Origin: Schizochytrium sp. TIO01
Lineage: Eukaryota > Sar > Bigyra > Thraustochytrida > Thraustochytriidae
Length of the DNA: 64,000 nt
Reading direction: 5' to 3'
Assembly (NCBI GenBank): GCA_004764695.1
Contig: SMSO01000025.1
Span: forward strand, 109,102 to 173,101
Part shown: positions 1 to 10,724 of the stretch, piece after piece
Position numbering within the stretch: position 1 is the first letter of the stretch
Layout: the number at the start of each line of letters is the position of its first letter
Position numbers and translations under genes: made by a program
Notes under the pieces: model-generated
Seen by the model: the letters and a program-made list of their open reading frames with translations, nothing else
Database searches by the model: none
Told to the model about the DNA's origin: nothing

Positions 1-2313
1 CCTTCCCGTCAAGCGCGTCGTGTTGTTGAAGTTTACATTCACCCACAATTTGACCCTGATGAGCTCACCTATGATGTTGCCCTTCTTCGGCTCGACCGTG
101 ATGTGGAGGGTGTCACACCAGTGAATATTCTTCATGCTGACGAATTAGAAATTGAAGGGCTCATGCTCACCGTGACTGGATGGGGTACCGAAGATGCAGT
201 CATTGTAAAAAGGAGAGACAAAACTGGCAAACTAGTTATTGTCAATGATAATGAGCGCGGTGAAAGCAAAAAAAAACATTCCAAAGTCCAGGTGCAAAAT
301 GATACTGATACTGATTCTCTTTCCGAAGATTATGGCGATGATAACGACAATGATGATACAAAAGACAGCAAGTATTACGGCATTGAATACTGGTCAAGCT
401 TCTACTACTCCTCTGAGCTGAGCGTGAGAACCCTTAAAAGCGCCACGGTCCCCTTTGTACCGTACAAGGCGTGTACTCGGTCAGGCTCATACCAAAAGTC
501 AGATATATCCAAACAGACAATGATTTGCGCTGGTTATATTGAAGGAGGCACGGATTCATGTCAAGGAGATAGCGGTGGACCTTTGTATCTAGACGGTGGA
601 GCAGGCAACCAGTTCCTTGTTGGCACTGTATCTTGGGGTTACGGATGCGCATCTCCAAAATACTATGGTGTATATGGTCGCGTATCTGCATTTGCTTCTT
701 GGATTCAAAGCTACGTATCAGAGGGTCTTAAGACAGGAGACGTCCCAGCTGCATTGCTCGTTGTAAGCCCAACACCAAAGCCAACGTCTCCACCAAAGTA
801 TAGTTCCAAGGTCATTGCAAAATCCAAGCATGTCAGACTAATGGGTTCAAACCCTGGTTATTTGTTTGTCAAAACGAAGGGCTCTAGTTCCTTTCGTTCG
901 GCTTTAGCTGATACACGCTTCAGTGATACAGAAGCACGTGTCGCATGCAGAGAACTAGGATTCAGTGATGGTTTGTACCGCTGGGATCTTCACAATGACT
1001 TCGAAAAACTACCCTCCAAGATTAGTACATTTAGTGCACCATTTCGCTGCAAAGGCAACGAGTCAAGTTTGCTCGATTGTCCCCTCGGAACTCTACCCTC
1101 AGACTATTATTGGACTGTTTATTATGATGAACAATACCCAGCCATAATAGAATGCGTCGCAACCCAAGTTCCGACCCGCGCGCCAGTCGCTCTGGAAATT
1201 CCCATTTCGTCAACATCCGCGGATATACTTGCGCAGAGCGAAACTACTCGTCTGCGCATAGTCTCCGAGATCTATCCTGAACTCGCACTTTTAGAAGTGG
1301 CCAAGGATGGGGAGTGGGGAATTGTGTGTCCTACGAACTGGAGAGGAGACATTGGAACCAAGGCAAAAAACGTTGCTTGTAGGGACCTTGGATACCTTGG
1401 GGGGTCGTATTTTAGTTTTGTTCCATCTGACTCCACCGTCACATCGTCGGTCAATGTGGCATACGGTGATATTATCTGTGACGGTTCAGAGCCAAATCTT
1501 TTGGCATGCGAGATTCGGGTGTCCACTGAGTGCGACCCCCTCACCGATGCAGTTTACGTAGAATGCTATAATGAGACTGATTCCCCAACGCCAGCTCCTA
1601 CTCAGATGGTCACAATACAAGAGAAAAGAAAAGTTTATGCTTCATCCAAAAAAACGCGTCTGATGTATGGCAATCCTGGTGTGCTCGAGTATCGCGAAAA
1701 TAAGTGGGGAAGTGTTTGCGAGACGAACTTCACTCTCGTCGACCGAGATGTTGCTTGCCACTCTTTTGACCTTGGTGATTCTGCACGCATGGACCTCGGT
1801 AGGATTCCTGTGGGCTTGCAATCACTATCATCAGCGTTGTCAATTCGCACAAGTGACTTTGAGTGTAACGGTTCAGAAACTTCGCTTACTAAATGTACTC
1901 ATACGACTGAACCTTGTGAAGAGGCTTACACCGTACTGGAATGCCTCGAATCTGAACGACCTGCTGCTGTTACCAAATTGGTACTTTCCGAACCTACAAC
2001 TGACTCCGAAGATACCACACTAAGCAGCGGTATCTTGACTATTTCTCTAGATGGCGGAGAAAGCTTCGGTCTTGTGTGCGATGATTTCTTTTCTTTCAAG
2101 GAGGCTAATGTAGCCTGTCGGTCTATGGGCTTTGATGGCGCATCAGATTACGAAACTACGGTTGCACATGTAGACTACTCTATTATCATGGACGATCTAG
2201 ATTGCGTTGGAACTGAAACAGATTTGGGTGCATGCGTATATACCAGCGATCATGACTGTGGTTATTACGAAGCAGTCAACTTAACGTGCGCTTTTGTTAG
2301 TGCTGATAGATAG
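1..2313 (+). CDS. Trypsin-like serine protease with four SRCR domains (5' end missing)
   Basis: Probably a secreted or surface protease. The frame is open from base 1, so the gene starts left of the window; 770 residues are visible. The catalytic Asp lies in YDVALLRL (residue 25 of the visible part) and the catalytic Ser in DSCQGDSGGP (residue 191). The Asp six residues before that Ser is the trypsin S1-pocket residue, predicting cleavage after Arg/Lys. The catalytic His and any signal peptide are off-window. After VTGWG (about residue 62) there is an insertion of about 65 residues, Lys-rich then Asp/Asn-rich, in the position of the autolysis loop. Four scavenger-receptor Cys-rich modules follow (about residues 279-387, 416-524, 552-648, 674-768), each with the VACR and C-x-G-x-E signatures, joined by Pro/Thr linkers. 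Such mosaics occur in animal proteases and in protists. The family call is firm; the substrate is unknown. Confidence 0.92.
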   Translation, partial: PSRQARRVVEVYIHPQFDPDELTYDVALLRLDRDVEGVTPVNILHADELEIEGLMLTVTGWGTEDAVIVKRRDKTGKLVIVNDNERGESKKKHSKVQVQNDTDTDSLSEDYGDDNDNDDTKDSKYYGIEYWSSFYYSSELSVRTLKSATVPFVPYKACTRSGSYQKSDISKQTMICAGYIEGGTDSCQGDSGGPLYLDGGAGNQFLVGTVSWGYGCASPKYYGVYGRVSAFASWIQSYVSEGLKTGDVPAALLVVSPTPKPTSPPKYSSKVIAKSKHVRLMGSNPGYLFVKTKGSSSFRSALADTRFSDTEARVACRELGFSDGLYRWDLHNDFEKLPSKISTFSAPFRCKGNESSLLDCPLGTLPSDYYWTVYYDEQYPAIIECVATQVPTRAPVALEIPISSTSADILAQSETTRLRIVSEIYPELALLEVAKDGEWGIVCPTNWRGDIGTKAKNVACRDLGYLGGSYFSFVPSDSTVTSSVNVAYGDIICDGSEPNLLACEIRVSTECDPLTDAVYVECYNETDSPTPAPTQMVTIQEKRKVYASSKKTRLMYGNPGVLEYRENKWGSVCETNFTLVDRDVACHSFDLGDSARMDLGRIPVGLQSLSSALSIRTSDFECNGSETSLTKCTHTTEPCEEAYTVLECLESERPAAVTKLVLSEPTTDSEDTTLSSGILTISLDGGESFGLVCDDFFSFKEANVACRSMGFDGASDYETTVAHVDYSIIMDDLDCVGTETDLGACVYTSDHDCGYYEAVNLTCAFVSADR

Positions 2314-3103
2314 AAAATGAGACAAACAAAGAAGAGACTTCCTTATAGCTTTACTCCCAGTTTTCCAAAAACACAACGCTTTGACGCACTTATTATTTAG
2401 AGTGGAACGAGTTTCCCTATCGTTTCTTGTACGCCCTTGCTTTGAGGCCTTCCTAGAAAGTTTCGGAATCTTCAAGAAGAAATATAACTTTAAAACTGAT
2501 GATAGTCAAATATAGGTCTATCCTAGTAGGGGTGATGTTTTCCTATTCATTAGAAACTATTCATTAGAAAGTAAACACGAAAATTATGTTGATATGAGAT
2601 CAGGTGTAGGTGTCAGGTTTACTTTGAATGTCCATAAAAATTATTACACTCATTAGTCCATTTTCACTCAATCTTGCAACGCACATATACATAGACAGAT
2701 TTAAACTGTCTATTATCCAAGATGCAAATGTGTATTATGCCCGTCTTAGCCGACTTTGCCTTGGGTTTTACCCAAAGTAAAAGAATACAGCCGGATTCGA
2801 GGGGAACTATGGAAACTCTTTAAAACCATTTATTTCTTCTTTAAAATAATGGAAACGTCAAACGAAACGAGAATGAATTTTCATACGGTAATTAAAGCTA
2901 CTGCTATAGGTAAGTACCCTGTCTGTTTATTGCTGGATGTATAGAAAAACAAAAAAACATAAAAACGAATAGCATTATGGTGAATAAAAAGATCACCTAT
3001 CCGAGCGCAAGGGCAAATTCTAATTGGACGTTCGCTCGCCGCCGAGCGAGGTGCCACAATCGTGCGCAAAGGTCACAACCCTCAGTGCTAGGCAGTCTGG
3101 ACC
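2314..3103. other. Intergenic: protease 3' flank and deubiquitinase 5' flank
   Basis: AT-rich, no convincing coding frame. A consensus 5' splice site (GGTAAGTA, GT at 2910) lies about 190 bases before the next start codon and could begin a 5'-UTR intron of the downstream gene; I could not fix the matching acceptor. Confidence 0.5.
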
Positions 3104-6100
3104 ATGCGCGGCAGGCGACGGAGGTCTAGTGGGGCCCCGATGCAAACACCGGCGGTCGGTAGGAGGACAAGGGCAGCCTCAAAGCGGATCTCGTCGGGGG
3201 CTAGCGCGGAGAGCAGCGCTCAGGATCATAGTTTTGGATCAACGCAGAAGCTCGCCAAGAACAGAAACGATCAAGACCTTGCCCAATATCCAGATCTTGC
3301 TACGAGCAATCAGCAAATGGTACTAGACTTAACTCAAGGTCAACGAAGTAAAGACCAGAACCATCAACATGATTGCAATAAGGATCAAGATCGAAGCAGT
3401 CCAGATGAAGCATGGCAATTAAGGCGCGCTAGGGAGGAGCAAGAAGCCTTGGATATGCAATTGGCAGAGCAACTGGAAGCAGAAATGCTGGCTAATGCCA
3501 AGTCCAATAAATCCAAACCAGATAGGCGGATTACTCGTGACTTCTCAAAGAAAGGCTTGTTGAAGTTGACTGAAACAGTTGGTGAGAAAAGTGCAGCTGC
3601 CAAAACAGGAATAGTAGCAGCATTCCAACCATCAACGACAGAAAAAGCAACCACTACTTCAGAACCTGCACAACCACCTACATCATCAGGATCTACATCT
3701 GCTCTACTAACAAAACCATCAACACCACAACTGCCCATGGCAAAAGAATCCCCACCATCGAATGTAGTTCAATTACCGCCTTCACCTTCAACTGTTCCAG
3801 CGTCCTCAACAATAGTACTATCATCGTCACCGTGCACTACGCAACAGTTGCAAACATCACCAACAACCAAACCACCAGGTGCAGAACTGGCTCAAGTAAC
3901 ACCTACAACAAGAGGAACGACACCAAAGGCAATGGTGCAATCTGGTGCGCCAAAGAGCCCTGGGGTGGGGTCCTCTATGGGGATGGAGAAAGGTTCTACA
4001 TCAGGAGTTCAACCTGGGATACTGTCATCTCCACAGAATGAGAGCGTGCCATTGTCGGTGTCACCTACTCAGCATATACAGTATAAGGGCGATAGACCCA
4101 AGAGAATTTCTAAACCACGCGAGTTTTTCACCTATGAACATAACGTACCTTCTTCGGTATCTGTGGCCGGTACGCCCCCAAGGAAACCTGCACGGAGAAG
4201 GTCTGGTGCGACCGACGACACTGACTATGCGAATGTAAAAAAAGCCAGTTCTGTTAACGAGGTGACAGCTGCAAACCACATTGTCGCACCTAATATAGAC
4301 TTGGCTTCAGGGGCCAAACTATCTGAATTTATTGACGACAATGTAGAAATAAGAAAAAAATCAGGCCGAGGTCGTAAGCGTATCCTAAAAAAAGAGGACG
4401 ATGTGGATGAGCAATCTCCCAACAAAGTGCAAAGGGAAAATTCGTCATTAGACTCAACAAAGATACCACGTCAAAGGAGGAAACGACAAGCGAAAAGTAG
4501 AGAGGAAGATGTGATTTCTAAAGATCATCCAAAAGTAGCGAAATCTAAACTTCAATCTGAGGAATCAGTTGGACAAAAGAATAATGGTGTGCCCGAACCT
4601 ACGAAACTAAAAAGAAAGCGAGGCAGACCTCGGAAGAATCCAGCCCCTGTCTTAGATGGATCCCAAGAGCCTCTGAAATCGCAATCATATAAGAAAAAGG
4701 CTCAAGAAAGCCCTCCGAAGAAATCGCATGTAGAATCATCTGGGTCTGCTGAGGCCTCTAGGGAGTCTGAACCAACCGATGAGAAAACTCTTGAAGAGGT
4801 TGCGCAAAAACTCGAAGAAGATCCTCTCATGAGAGGCAAACCTCCGTGCGAACCTAAAATGCACTCCAGACGCCCTCGTAATCTAAAGACCTGCACCAAC
4901 AATCCTAACTGCCTCTTTGGGCTTGGAGAAGATTCTGGCGTTTGGACGGGAGCATGCAACTCTGCGAAGATTCTAGGGCGTGACCCACGAGTGAAGGAGC
5001 GCACCTCTCTTAAAGAGCCTGTTGGCCTCATCAATCTCGGAGCAACTTGTTACGTCAATGCTCTAATTCAAACTCTTTACATGATTCCTCACTTCAGGCA
5101 CCTCATGTACGAGTGGACGCCTTCGGACGATGATGATGCGCATGCGGCACCTATCAAAGAACTTCGCCTTGTCTTTGGGCTCATGCAGAAAGGCAACGCC
5201 AAGACTCAGGATCTGCGCAAGCTTGTATCATTACTAGAACTAGACTCGAGCTACCAGCAAGACGCCCAGGAGTTTCATAAACTTCTCCTTGGCCTTCTTG
5301 ACTCGGTAGCGTCAAAGCATCCAAAGGAAAACGTAAACCGTCTAGGGGAGCTCTTTCGAGGAGGAATGCACAACATTGTAAAGTGCTTACGTTGCAAGAA
5401 GGAATCTTTACGTCCTGAGGACTCACAAGAAATCCAAATCAATATCAAAGGTCATCCTTCGTTGCGATCCGCCTTCGAAGCGTATGCAGCTGTAGAAACC
5501 CTTGAAGGACACGATAAGTATGCATGCGATTTGTGCAAGTCAAAACAAGATGCCGAGCGCTACGTTCGAGTCTCAAAACTCCCTGAAGTTCTCATTGTTC
5601 TTTTGAACCGATTTGTCTGGGATCTCAAGCAAGGCGTTAAAAGGAAAGTGAAAGATAGCATCGAGATCTCTGATACCCTTGATTTTGCCAATGACGATGT
5701 CCTCAACAACATGCTTTCCGAATCACTTCGTGAAACGATCATCAAAAGCCCTGATCGAAAAGACGACTTTCACTACTCACTAACCGCAGTCCTTGCTCAC
5801 AAAGGCGCAGGTGCTGATGCAGGTCATTACACTGCGGATGTACTCGATGTATCCAAAGAGCCGCCTGTTTGGTATACCATGGACGATGAGAAGGTCTCGA
5901 TTATTAACAAACGACTTACATCAAGTAGAAACGCCTACATGTTGGTTTACCGCAAGACGAATTCTCTAAAAACCAACAGTAAAGATCTTGACGCCATGTC
6001 TAAGGATGTCCAAGACGCTGTAAATTCGGCAAACGATGATTTAACAAAGGAAATTGAATCATTTGATGAGAATGTGAAAGCTTTGGATGGCAAGGTTGCT

Positions 6101-8410
6101 CAGCGACGCAAACTATATGAAGAACTTTTTATTGAACGGAAGGAGGGAACTCCATTTGCAAGTGAGGAAGGCAAAGGCGTTTGGGTCCCTACGGACTGGC
6201 TTCAAGCATGGATCTCAGGCAATTCGACGAATTTATCATCATCAACAGCAAAAGATCAAAAGGATGACAAATCATCTCAGAGCTCTTCGTCGAATGGTTT
6301 GCGAGATAACGATGCGAAGGTAATTGTGGATCTCGCGGAAGATACGGCACCATGTAATAAGGACAGTGACGATACTGTAGATCTTAGTGGGGATGATCCT
6401 AACGAAACAGCTGGGACTAAATCTGAGAATGGAGACAATGCTAGTGCAGATGGTTTTGTTGTTTTTACAGAGCCACCGAATGTACAACCTTTTCTTTGTC
6501 AGGAACATGTTAGAGATGGGGACACATCAGTATCTATTGGCCCGGGTGGAGCGTCGCGAATGAAACGTCTGAGTATTCCGGTATGGAAGCAACTTGCTGC
6601 CTCTTGTGGATTGGATCCCGAGAAGGCTAGACTTCCCTATGCTATATACGAGTCAGAACACCCCAAATTAGCCTGCCCAGGGTGCTTTAAGGTACTACGA
6701 CAACGAGTAAAGCTTATTCAGGAATCCACTGAAGTTCGCCAGCGCATCGAAGTGATTTTGCGCAAGAACCGCCAATATCCGTTACAAACGAATGAGGAGG
6801 ACCGAATCCGGTGCTTCTACATTGCCAGAACTTGGGTCAACCACTGGCTTCACTATAATGCATTCAAAGACCAACAGGCGGATGCAGTTTTAAAGCAAGT
6901 GTTCAATGACAAAGGCAATAGCAAGGCAAAAGGAAAACTTAATGGAACGCTGTCGCGTGGGAAACCTCGGAAACTCCCTACAGGGCAAGGGCAAGAAATT
7001 CTTGCGGACTTAGCCGGCCAAGACGGAGCGGGCTCTGAAGTGCCTGAACCATCATGGAATATTAACGAATCCATCACCTGTGAACACAATAACCTCACGC
7101 TCGGGAAAAAAGATAAGTGGCTTCTGTACCCTGACGATTGGAAATTCATATTTCATAACGCGTTGGGGGGTCACTGCTTTTCAAAGACGGTAGAATTCTT
7201 AGGTACATGTGAGCCATGCTCAATCTGCTCTGCAAGTGTGAATGCGACTAAAAATGAGTTAGTAGAGCTGGCAGCTCGCAAGAGCAAGCAACTTAATCAT
7301 TCTGCTCATAAGTCTGCGCTAAATCAGCTTCTAAGGACTTCAAATAAAGGTTGGCCAATTGTAAAGCGTGAAGGTATTCTACCAGTTGGGGTCTATTATG
7401 TCCTACCCCGCAGCTGGTTAGTTAAGTGGCGCTTGTTTATAAGCAACAAAGCTAATACAGACGAGCCAATGCCACTTTCTCAAATACTTCAATCTCCTGC
7501 TGCAGCCTGTGCAGAACACCAACGTCCCATCGTGCATCATAGGCTGCTGTATTGGCTACGTCGGGAGAATTCTCATGAAGCAAGAACGCCTCTATCGCCA
7601 GAAGAAGTGGAAAATCCAAACATCCAAAGTTCGCAAACGGAAGTAATAACTGAAGCACAATGGGATGGTCTGGTGTCATTTTATGGGGACGACTTTGTTG
7701 TGCCTCACAAACTTATTCTAAATCGGGACTTAGATGTGAGTCAGAACTTCTTTATTGAGGATGTGAACCCTTCTTCACACTTCGAATTCCAGCCTGCGCT
7801 TTGTGTCGAATGCATGGGGAAAAAAATGGAAAGTGCCAGACAAGAGTCAATCGAGTTTGACGATAAATTCATTCATGTTCTAGTTCTTCCTGAATCAAAA
7901 GAGATCCCTGTTCAGTCTAGAGCTGGCTCCAACGGTGACTATATTGATACTAACGTTACAGACTCAGTAGTTCCCGTTGCAAATGCCTCCCATGGTAATG
8001 TGCGACGAACGCGTCGAAAAACTGACCAAGGGAAAAGAGCGTCTCTTTCCGTATGTAGCTCAATGTCGCTTGGCAAAGTTTTGGCGCTCGCATACTATGA
8101 CGAGAAATTGACTCCAACTCTCTCTCAAGTATCGCCTTCTTCGATCAAAATATACTGCAAAGGTAGGCAACTCGATGATCTATCCCTTTCTTTGGCAGAG
8201 TCAGCAATCCATGCGGGTGATGAGGTGTACTTGAAGATCATGAATGACACCTTGCCTGAGGATTTCGATCCAGATATCACCCAGCAAGCTTGGTTCAGCC
8301 TCCTGGACGATTCCACAACTCAGGACACATCAACTTCAGCAAATGATAAGTCCAATAGGGTGAAGGAACGAGGTTTTCAAGGATCTTTACTTTCTCGTGC
8401 AAATATTTGA
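3104..8410 (+). CDS. USP48-like ubiquitin carboxyl-terminal hydrolase
   Basis: Cysteine protease that removes ubiquitin, probably nuclear; 1768 residues, single exon, ATG at 3104. Residues 1-620 are disordered (Ser/Thr/Pro-rich), with an acidic alpha-helical UIM-like stretch near residue 110 and AT-hook-like motifs (GRPRK near 510, GRGRKR near 425), which suggest DNA or chromatin contact. The USP core begins at GLINLGATCYVNA: nucleophile Cys649, His908 in GHYTADV, acidic partner D927/D928 in WYTMDDEKV, closing with AYMLVYR. Two CxxC pairs of the USP zinc ribbon are present (CLRCK, CDLCK). Downstream are DUSP-like segments (the clearest near YYVLPRSWLVKW, about residue 1430) and a ubiquitin-like fold in the last 120 residues (VLALAYYDEKL to AGDEVYLKI). 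This USP-DUSP-Ubl order is that of USP48/UBP26, which in plants and animals acts on chromatin and nuclear substrates. The long N-terminal AT-hook extension is not typical of human USP48. Confidence 0.88.
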   Translation: MRGRRRRSSGAPMQTPAVGRRTRAASKRISSGASAESSAQDHSFGSTQKLAKNRNDQDLAQYPDLATSNQQMVLDLTQGQRSKDQNHQHDCNKDQDRSSPDEAWQLRRAREEQEALDMQLAEQLEAEMLANAKSNKSKPDRRITRDFSKKGLLKLTETVGEKSAAAKTGIVAAFQPSTTEKATTTSEPAQPPTSSGSTSALLTKPSTPQLPMAKESPPSNVVQLPPSPSTVPASSTIVLSSSPCTTQQLQTSPTTKPPGAELAQVTPTTRGTTPKAMVQSGAPKSPGVGSSMGMEKGSTSGVQPGILSSPQNESVPLSVSPTQHIQYKGDRPKRISKPREFFTYEHNVPSSVSVAGTPPRKPARRRSGATDDTDYANVKKASSVNEVTAANHIVAPNIDLASGAKLSEFIDDNVEIRKKSGRGRKRILKKEDDVDEQSPNKVQRENSSLDSTKIPRQRRKRQAKSREEDVISKDHPKVAKSKLQSEESVGQKNNGVPEPTKLKRKRGRPRKNPAPVLDGSQEPLKSQSYKKKAQESPPKKSHVESSGSAEASRESEPTDEKTLEEVAQKLEEDPLMRGKPPCEPKMHSRRPRNLKTCTNNPNCLFGLGEDSGVWTGACNSAKILGRDPRVKERTSLKEPVGLINLGATCYVNALIQTLYMIPHFRHLMYEWTPSDDDDAHAAPIKELRLVFGLMQKGNAKTQDLRKLVSLLELDSSYQQDAQEFHKLLLGLLDSVASKHPKENVNRLGELFRGGMHNIVKCLRCKKESLRPEDSQEIQINIKGHPSLRSAFEAYAAVETLEGHDKYACDLCKSKQDAERYVRVSKLPEVLIVLLNRFVWDLKQGVKRKVKDSIEISDTLDFANDDVLNNMLSESLRETIIKSPDRKDDFHYSLTAVLAHKGAGADAGHYTADVLDVSKEPPVWYTMDDEKVSIINKRLTSSRNAYMLVYRKTNSLKTNSKDLDAMSKDVQDAVNSANDDLTKEIESFDENVKALDGKVAQRRKLYEELFIERKEGTPFASEEGKGVWVPTDWLQAWISGNSTNLSSSTAKDQKDDKSSQSSSSNGLRDNDAKVIVDLAEDTAPCNKDSDDTVDLSGDDPNETAGTKSENGDNASADGFVVFTEPPNVQPFLCQEHVRDGDTSVSIGPGGASRMKRLSIPVWKQLAASCGLDPEKARLPYAIYESEHPKLACPGCFKVLRQRVKLIQESTEVRQRIEVILRKNRQYPLQTNEEDRIRCFYIARTWVNHWLHYNAFKDQQADAVLKQVFNDKGNSKAKGKLNGTLSRGKPRKLPTGQGQEILADLAGQDGAGSEVPEPSWNINESITCEHNNLTLGKKDKWLLYPDDWKFIFHNALGGHCFSKTVEFLGTCEPCSICSASVNATKNELVELAARKSKQLNHSAHKSALNQLLRTSNKGWPIVKREGILPVGVYYVLPRSWLVKWRLFISNKANTDEPMPLSQILQSPAAACAEHQRPIVHHRLLYWLRRENSHEARTPLSPEEVENPNIQSSQTEVITEAQWDGLVSFYGDDFVVPHKLILNRDLDVSQNFFIEDVNPSSHFEFQPALCVECMGKKMESARQESIEFDDKFIHVLVLPESKEIPVQSRAGSNGDYIDTNVTDSVVPVANASHGNVRRTRRKTDQGKRASLSVCSSMSLGKVLALAYYDEKLTPTLSQVSPSSIKIYCKGRQLDDLSLSLAESAIHAGDEVYLKIMNDTLPEDFDPDITQQAWFSLLDDSTTQDTSTSANDKSNRVKERGFQGSLLSRANI

Positions 8411-9081
8411 AGGAAGTTATCTCCACAAGTACAATTTTTACATTGAGATTTCTTCATCTTTTCGATCGTTCATAATCATTCCAAAACCTGACTCTTAAAG
8501 TCTGCTAGCTTCTGATTAAAGTTCAAGGTTGTTAAATCTGCTCGTGAATTTCCAACGAGACTTAGTTGAGCGCGTATTATAGGAATGACTTGTTTGCAGA
8601 TACGTTTATGAGTGAACAGAATGTCTAACACGCCATCGCAAGGTGCCTTCAATTCTGCAAAATCTAAAGAATGCTGAGCTTATTGCGTAGCTTTGATTGT
8701 CGACCATCATTTGTTAAGTTTACAGAGTGATGAGTTGCAACAATATTTGTATTACCTAGTGTTTCTTTATAGTAAGCTCTTTGATATCTAGTCCAGTTTG
8801 ACATCCAACGTACTTCTAATAATCTGATTTCACCACTAAGGCCTCAAATTTCACGAGTGCGCGTCTGATATATTGGGATCCCTCTACCTTTTCTGAAGTA
8901 TACCTTGGCATAAAGTTTTCGATACTATCTGCTAACTTTACAATGGAATCTCAAGAACAAATTTGCGTATTTAGAACATTTGGAACATAAGATACTCCGG
9001 CAAACATATAGCAAAGCCCAAACAACAGTGACTTTTGATTTCTACTGTGCTCCGCGGCAACTTTCAAACAGCCGACAGACG
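8411..9081. other. Intergenic, no gene seen
   Basis: 3' flank of the deubiquitinase and 5' flank of the membrane protein. AT-rich, stops in all frames, no repeat of note. Confidence 0.5.
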
Positions 9082-9725
9082 ATGCAGGCCACGTTGACTG
9101 CTGGCGGCTTTGGCGTGGCAAGCCTTTTCTGCCTTTTTCTTGGTTGCGGCCTTGGCGGCGCATGGTGGCCTCTCTTCAATGGTACGTGACCTGGTGCAAC
9201 GAAGCTCCTCCAACAGGCGCTTTTGCTTTCAGTTGAGACCTTGGTGTATGGAGAGCTTTGGAACTATGAGTCTGGGAGGGCTTCGTAAGAAATTGGTTCT
9301 ACAGATATGAATCGTAGAATTTGTGGCGGGATTGCATGTAAGAGTGATAATATCCAAGACCTTCCTATTAACGTTCTCAATGCTATTTCTATCAATGCTT
9401 CATGTTTACCGCAATTACTCTCGATAAATATGGCACGTTTATATTGTTGTTTGATTGCTTTGTTGGATGCTATACAGTGTTCTTTTTAGTACTGCTTGGG
9501 CTACCGATGATGTTTGGCTCCCACGAGACTACTGGACTACTTGGCGCCCTAGGCGATTTTGTAGAGGCTGCGTTTACATTGAGCATCTTTGCCTTTCCAA
9601 CGGTGCTTTACCGCGTAGATGAGTTGAGTGGCGGGGGACTTTTCCTAGTGTACCTTAGCAATTGCTTTGCAGGCGGGACGTTATTTCTTCTTTATCGTAT
9701 TGCTCAAGAGCAATCGGTGTGGTGA
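9082..9725 (+). CDS. Small polytopic membrane protein (probable intron and one frame break)
   Basis: Not recognised. Exon 1 (9082-9181) encodes a hydrophobic, signal-anchor-like N terminus ending in GGAWWPLFN, followed at once by a GTACGTGA 5' splice site. An acceptor at 9343-9344 restores phase and leads into a hydrophobic frame (KTFLLTFSMLFLSML). That frame stops at 9428, but the frame one base on, open to 9725, continues in the same style (LDKYGTFILLFDC, three more hydrophobic segments, end QEQSVW). Dropping one base near 9410-9414 joins the two smoothly. The product would be about 160 residues with four to five membrane segments. The frame open at 9402-9725 is visible directly; exon 1, the intron and the frame break are inference. 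The alternative is a 107-residue protein starting at the ATG at 9402. Confidence 0.42.
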
Positions 9726-10724
9726 TTCTTGGCACTCTATTTTGTGACTATATACCTCGGAGATGCAGCTAACATCAATCTCCTTTGCCACCTTTTAGAT
9801 CTGTTCCTATACTAGAATCGGGAAGGAAGCAAGCTACAGCGTTGCTATAAACAGAAAATAGTGCTTTTCATGTTCATAGGATAGAAAACGTTTTCTTCAA
9901 ACAAGTCAAATCCTTACACTCCCTTCTTTTTCTTCCTCCCCTTTCTCCTAATAATTCAAACAAATTTTGCATTCAAAGATAGACTCTGTGGCAAATTCTT
10001 CCATGCTGTTCACCGTTGTCAAGCATGGACACAATATGATTTTGTGCGTTGCCAGGAACTTCACGAGTTAGAATATTCTTCATCAAGCACTTGTGCTGTT
10101 TATGCAACTTTAACTAAGAAATCTTCAGTTCGTGTTTCAACAGCTTGACTGAGAAAAGAGCGTGACACAGCCATTAGTGTTACCATGATAGTTAAATTCT
10201 TTTAGATCATGGCTGGTACTCTTCTTAGAAACTTACTTATTTTAGTCCTAAAAAATTAAATTTTAAAATGGTCAAGGTTGACCTAATTTTGTTTCGAAGA
10301 AGAGGATTTAGGAAACACATTCAGGATAACACCCTTGTTCTTTGAAAACCCTACTGGAGTTTTCTGTTAAGATTCGATGTTTGATTGACAAATCGCAAGA
10401 GAGAAGCTCGTAGGAGTTCAGTTCTGGGTCGAAATAAAGACAACCTTAGTGGAGTACACACTTCAAATATCAGTAGTGTCTATTACCAACGGCTCTTCTA
10501 CTCAGAGTTTTGCCAAAGACTAAGGGGAAAAAATAATGAAAGAGAGAGAGAGAGAGAGAGAGGGGATCAGGAACTAAGTATATAGGAAGGCTCGGCTCGA
10601 CCATCACCAGTGTGATAGCTCTCACGCGCCTGGCGAAGGTCGGTGCGTGTTTGCTTTCAACAAAAGCTTCCGTGGCCATCTGGATTGCTGCAAGCAAACC
10701 TGGAGAAATCAATTTCTCCTCTTG
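9726..10724. other. Intergenic, 5' flank of the LRR gene
   Basis: AT-rich and stop-filled. It holds a GA dinucleotide repeat at 10541-10562, and a TATATAGG stretch near 10578 that could be a core promoter element (weak). No coding frame supported. Confidence 0.45.
10541..10562. repeat. (AG)n microsatellite
   Basis: Eleven uninterrupted AG units about 160 bases upstream of the LRRC56-like start codon. Confidence 0.95.

Noticed and set aside
9307-9489. 60-residue plus-strand frame from the ATG at 9307
   Set aside because: It overlaps the hydrophobic frames of the membrane-protein gene and has no membrane or domain character of its own.
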